DNA from: Erysipelotrichaceae bacterium
GTDB taxonomy: Bacteria > Bacillota_I > Bacilli_A > Erysipelotrichales > Erysipelotrichaceae
DNA: 7,522 bases
Direction: 5' to 3'
Assembly: GCA_900759455.1 (NCBI GenBank)
Contig: CAAEVI010000095.1
Span: 1 to 7,522, forward strand
Notes under the pieces: generated by a model
The model's input: only the letters and a program-made list of their open reading frames with translations
Databases searched by the model: none
Told to the model about the DNA's origin: nothing
Shown: piece after piece, positions 6,490 to 7,522 of the stretch
How positions within the stretch are numbered: position 1 is the stretch's first letter
How the letters are laid out: each line of letters begins with the position of its first letter
Made by a program: the position numbers and the translations under genes

Positions 6490-7402
6490 TACAGAAAAAG
6501 ATCTGCTGCGTCAGATTGCGGGCATCAGCGGTTTTCAGCCGGGATCTGCCTTCAATCTGCGTGCCAACGGTGCCGGTGTGGAACGTCATTCAACGGCGAA
6601 TGTACAGATCCGTCAGAAAACAGACAAACCGGGCATTGATATTATCGTGGCACCGCATACAAAAGGAGAACAGGTACATATTCCTGTCATTATCACTGAC
6701 AGCGGCGTAACTGATCTGGTGTATAATGATTTTTATATCGGTGAAGGAGCCGATGTGGATATCGTTGCCGGCTGCGGCATCCATAATGACGGATGTGAGA
6801 CGTCCCAGCATGACGGGATCCATACCTTTCATATCGGGAAACATGCAAATGTACGCTATTCGGAAAAACATTACGGTGAAGGAAACGGTGAAGGCGGCCG
6901 GATCCTGAATCCGACAACAAATATTTATATGGAAGAAGGAAGCTGTGCTCAGATGGATATGAGCCAGATCAAGGGTGTCGATTCCACCAAACGCGTGACA
7001 TATGCGCAGCTGGGAGACGGTGCCAAGCTGATCATCAACGAAAAGCTGATGACACACGGCACTCAGTTTGCCCATTCGGATGTGAATGTCGATCTGGACG
7101 GGGAGGAAAGCGTCCTGCAGATCGTATCGCGTTCCGTCGGAAAAGATGATTCTGTCCAGGTTTTCCATCCGATTGCCCGTGGAAACAACAAGTGCCGTGC
7201 TCATGTACAGTGTGATTCGATCCTGATGGGCAATGCAAAGATCTCATCGATTCCTGAGATTGCGGCAAATCATGTCGATGCCCAAGTGATCCACGAAGCT
7301 GCTATCGGAAAGATCAACAGTGATCAGCTGATCAAGCTGCAGACATTCGGTCTGAGTGAGGAAGAGGCGGAACAGGTCATTGTCGATGGGTTCCTGCGAT
7401 AA
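6479..7402 (+). CDS. smsB: Short SufB/SufD-like Fe-S scaffold protein (SmsB)
   Basis: This is a 307-residue SufB/D-family beta-helix protein, far shorter than SufB (about 470-495) or SufD (about 430) and close to the short archaeal and clostridial relatives. Its role is to assemble Fe-S clusters with the ATPase before it. Visible blocks are VAGCGIHNDGCETSQHDGIH, RYSEKHYGEGNGEGGRILNP, SQIKGVDSTKRV and the SufB-like C-terminus. QCDS (C245) aligns by eye with the E. coli SufB cluster-assembly Cys405. VIHEA (H272, E273) aligns with SufB His433/Glu434, while the Glu432 position is Ile here. The ATG at 6479 overlaps smsC by 11 bases, with AGGTG at 6468-6472 inside smsC. A TTG at 6440 would extend it by 13 residues but lacks support. 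No desulfurase or SufU gene follows within the window, so sulfur supply must come from elsewhere. Confidence 0.88.
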   Translation: MLNNTEKDLLRQIAGISGFQPGSAFNLRANGAGVERHSTANVQIRQKTDKPGIDIIVAPHTKGEQVHIPVIITDSGVTDLVYNDFYIGEGADVDIVAGCGIHNDGCETSQHDGIHTFHIGKHANVRYSEKHYGEGNGEGGRILNPTTNIYMEEGSCAQMDMSQIKGVDSTKRVTYAQLGDGAKLIINEKLMTHGTQFAHSDVNVDLDGEESVLQIVSRSVGKDDSVQVFHPIARGNNKCRAHVQCDSILMGNAKISSIPEIAANHVDAQVIHEAAIGKINSDQLIKLQTFGLSEEEAEQVIVDGFLR

Positions 7403-7410
7403 ATATAAAG

Positions 7411-7430
7411 AAACAGGCAATGCCTGTTTT
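7411..7430 (+). terminator. Short hairpin after smsB, possible weak terminator
   Basis: AAACAGGC (7411-7418) and GCCTGTTT (7422-7429) form a perfect 8-bp stem with a three-base loop, ending in four T residues (7427-7430). The T-run is short and partly inside the stem, so termination may be incomplete. Its position 9 bases after the stop codon, and a new promoter just downstream, support its use. Confidence 0.6.
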
Positions 7431-7437
7431 CAGCTTG

Positions 7438-7467
7438 TTGACAAACTATATACTTAAAAAGTATAGA
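7438..7467 (+). promoter_or_regulatory. Promoter for a gene beyond the right edge, with an internal dyad
   Basis: A perfect consensus -35, TTGACA (7438-7443), is followed 18 bases later by TATAGA (7462-7467), a four-of-six match to the -10. A perfect inverted repeat, TATACTT (7449-7455) AAA AAGTATA (7459-7465), fills the spacer and runs into the -10, which is a typical operator position. No start codon with a ribosome binding site follows before the window ends, so the target gene is not visible. Confidence 0.55.
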
Positions 7468-7522
7468 AAAATAATTCGATAAAAGTGGGGATTATCAACC
7501 ATTTTTCAGGTAATTTTAGACA

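Noticed and set aside
7485..7522. A GTG-initiated open frame running off the right edge
   Set aside because: It has no ribosome binding site, is only 12 codons long in the window and lies about 11 bases from the predicted transcription start.

Overview
The window looks like ordinary chromosome from a low-to-mid-GC Firmicute (Bacillota), most likely of the Erysipelotrichia or a nearby class. This is an inference from several things: AGGAGG-type ribosome binding sites before almost every gene, sigma-A-like promoters, simple U-tract terminators, a Bacillus-length Tex protein, a UPF0237/UPF0210 gene pair and a SufC/SufB-like minimal pair. I see no transposase, phage gene, integrase, tRNA, rRNA or CRISPR repeat.

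Layout from left to right: (1) the 3' end of a peptidase T gene (M20 tripeptidase), entering from the left edge and ending at 331. (2) A strong bidirectional hairpin terminator at 331-371, shared with a convergent minus-strand gene for a cysteine-rich pentapeptide-repeat protein (371-1039). (3) A divergent intergenic region with a -10 element on each strand. (4) A two-gene plus-strand unit, tex (1172-3334) and an unrecognised 168-residue protein (3331-3837), joined by an ATGA overlap and closed by a GC-rich terminator. (5) A promoter, then a small ACT-domain protein (UPF0237, 3975-4250) and a 452-residue UPF0210 / PFL-like protein (4256-5614), closed by a terminator. (6) A promoter with an extended -10, then a SufC-like ATPase (5761-6489) and a 307-residue SufB/SufD-like scaffold protein (6479-7402) overlapping by 11 bases, followed by a short hairpin. 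(7) A tail of 120 bases with a consensus TTGACA promoter and a perfect 7+7 dyad between its -35 and -10, evidently serving a gene beyond the right edge.

Functionally these are separate small units. The most notable is the last operon, which matches the minimal SUF-like arrangement called SMS (SmsC ATPase plus SmsB scaffold). No cysteine desulfurase, SufU, SufD or SufE lies next to it. The ACT/UPF0210 pair is widespread but has no established function. The gene coupled to tex is the only full-length protein here that I cannot place in any family. I found no clearly novel multi-gene system; the better leads are listed as findings.
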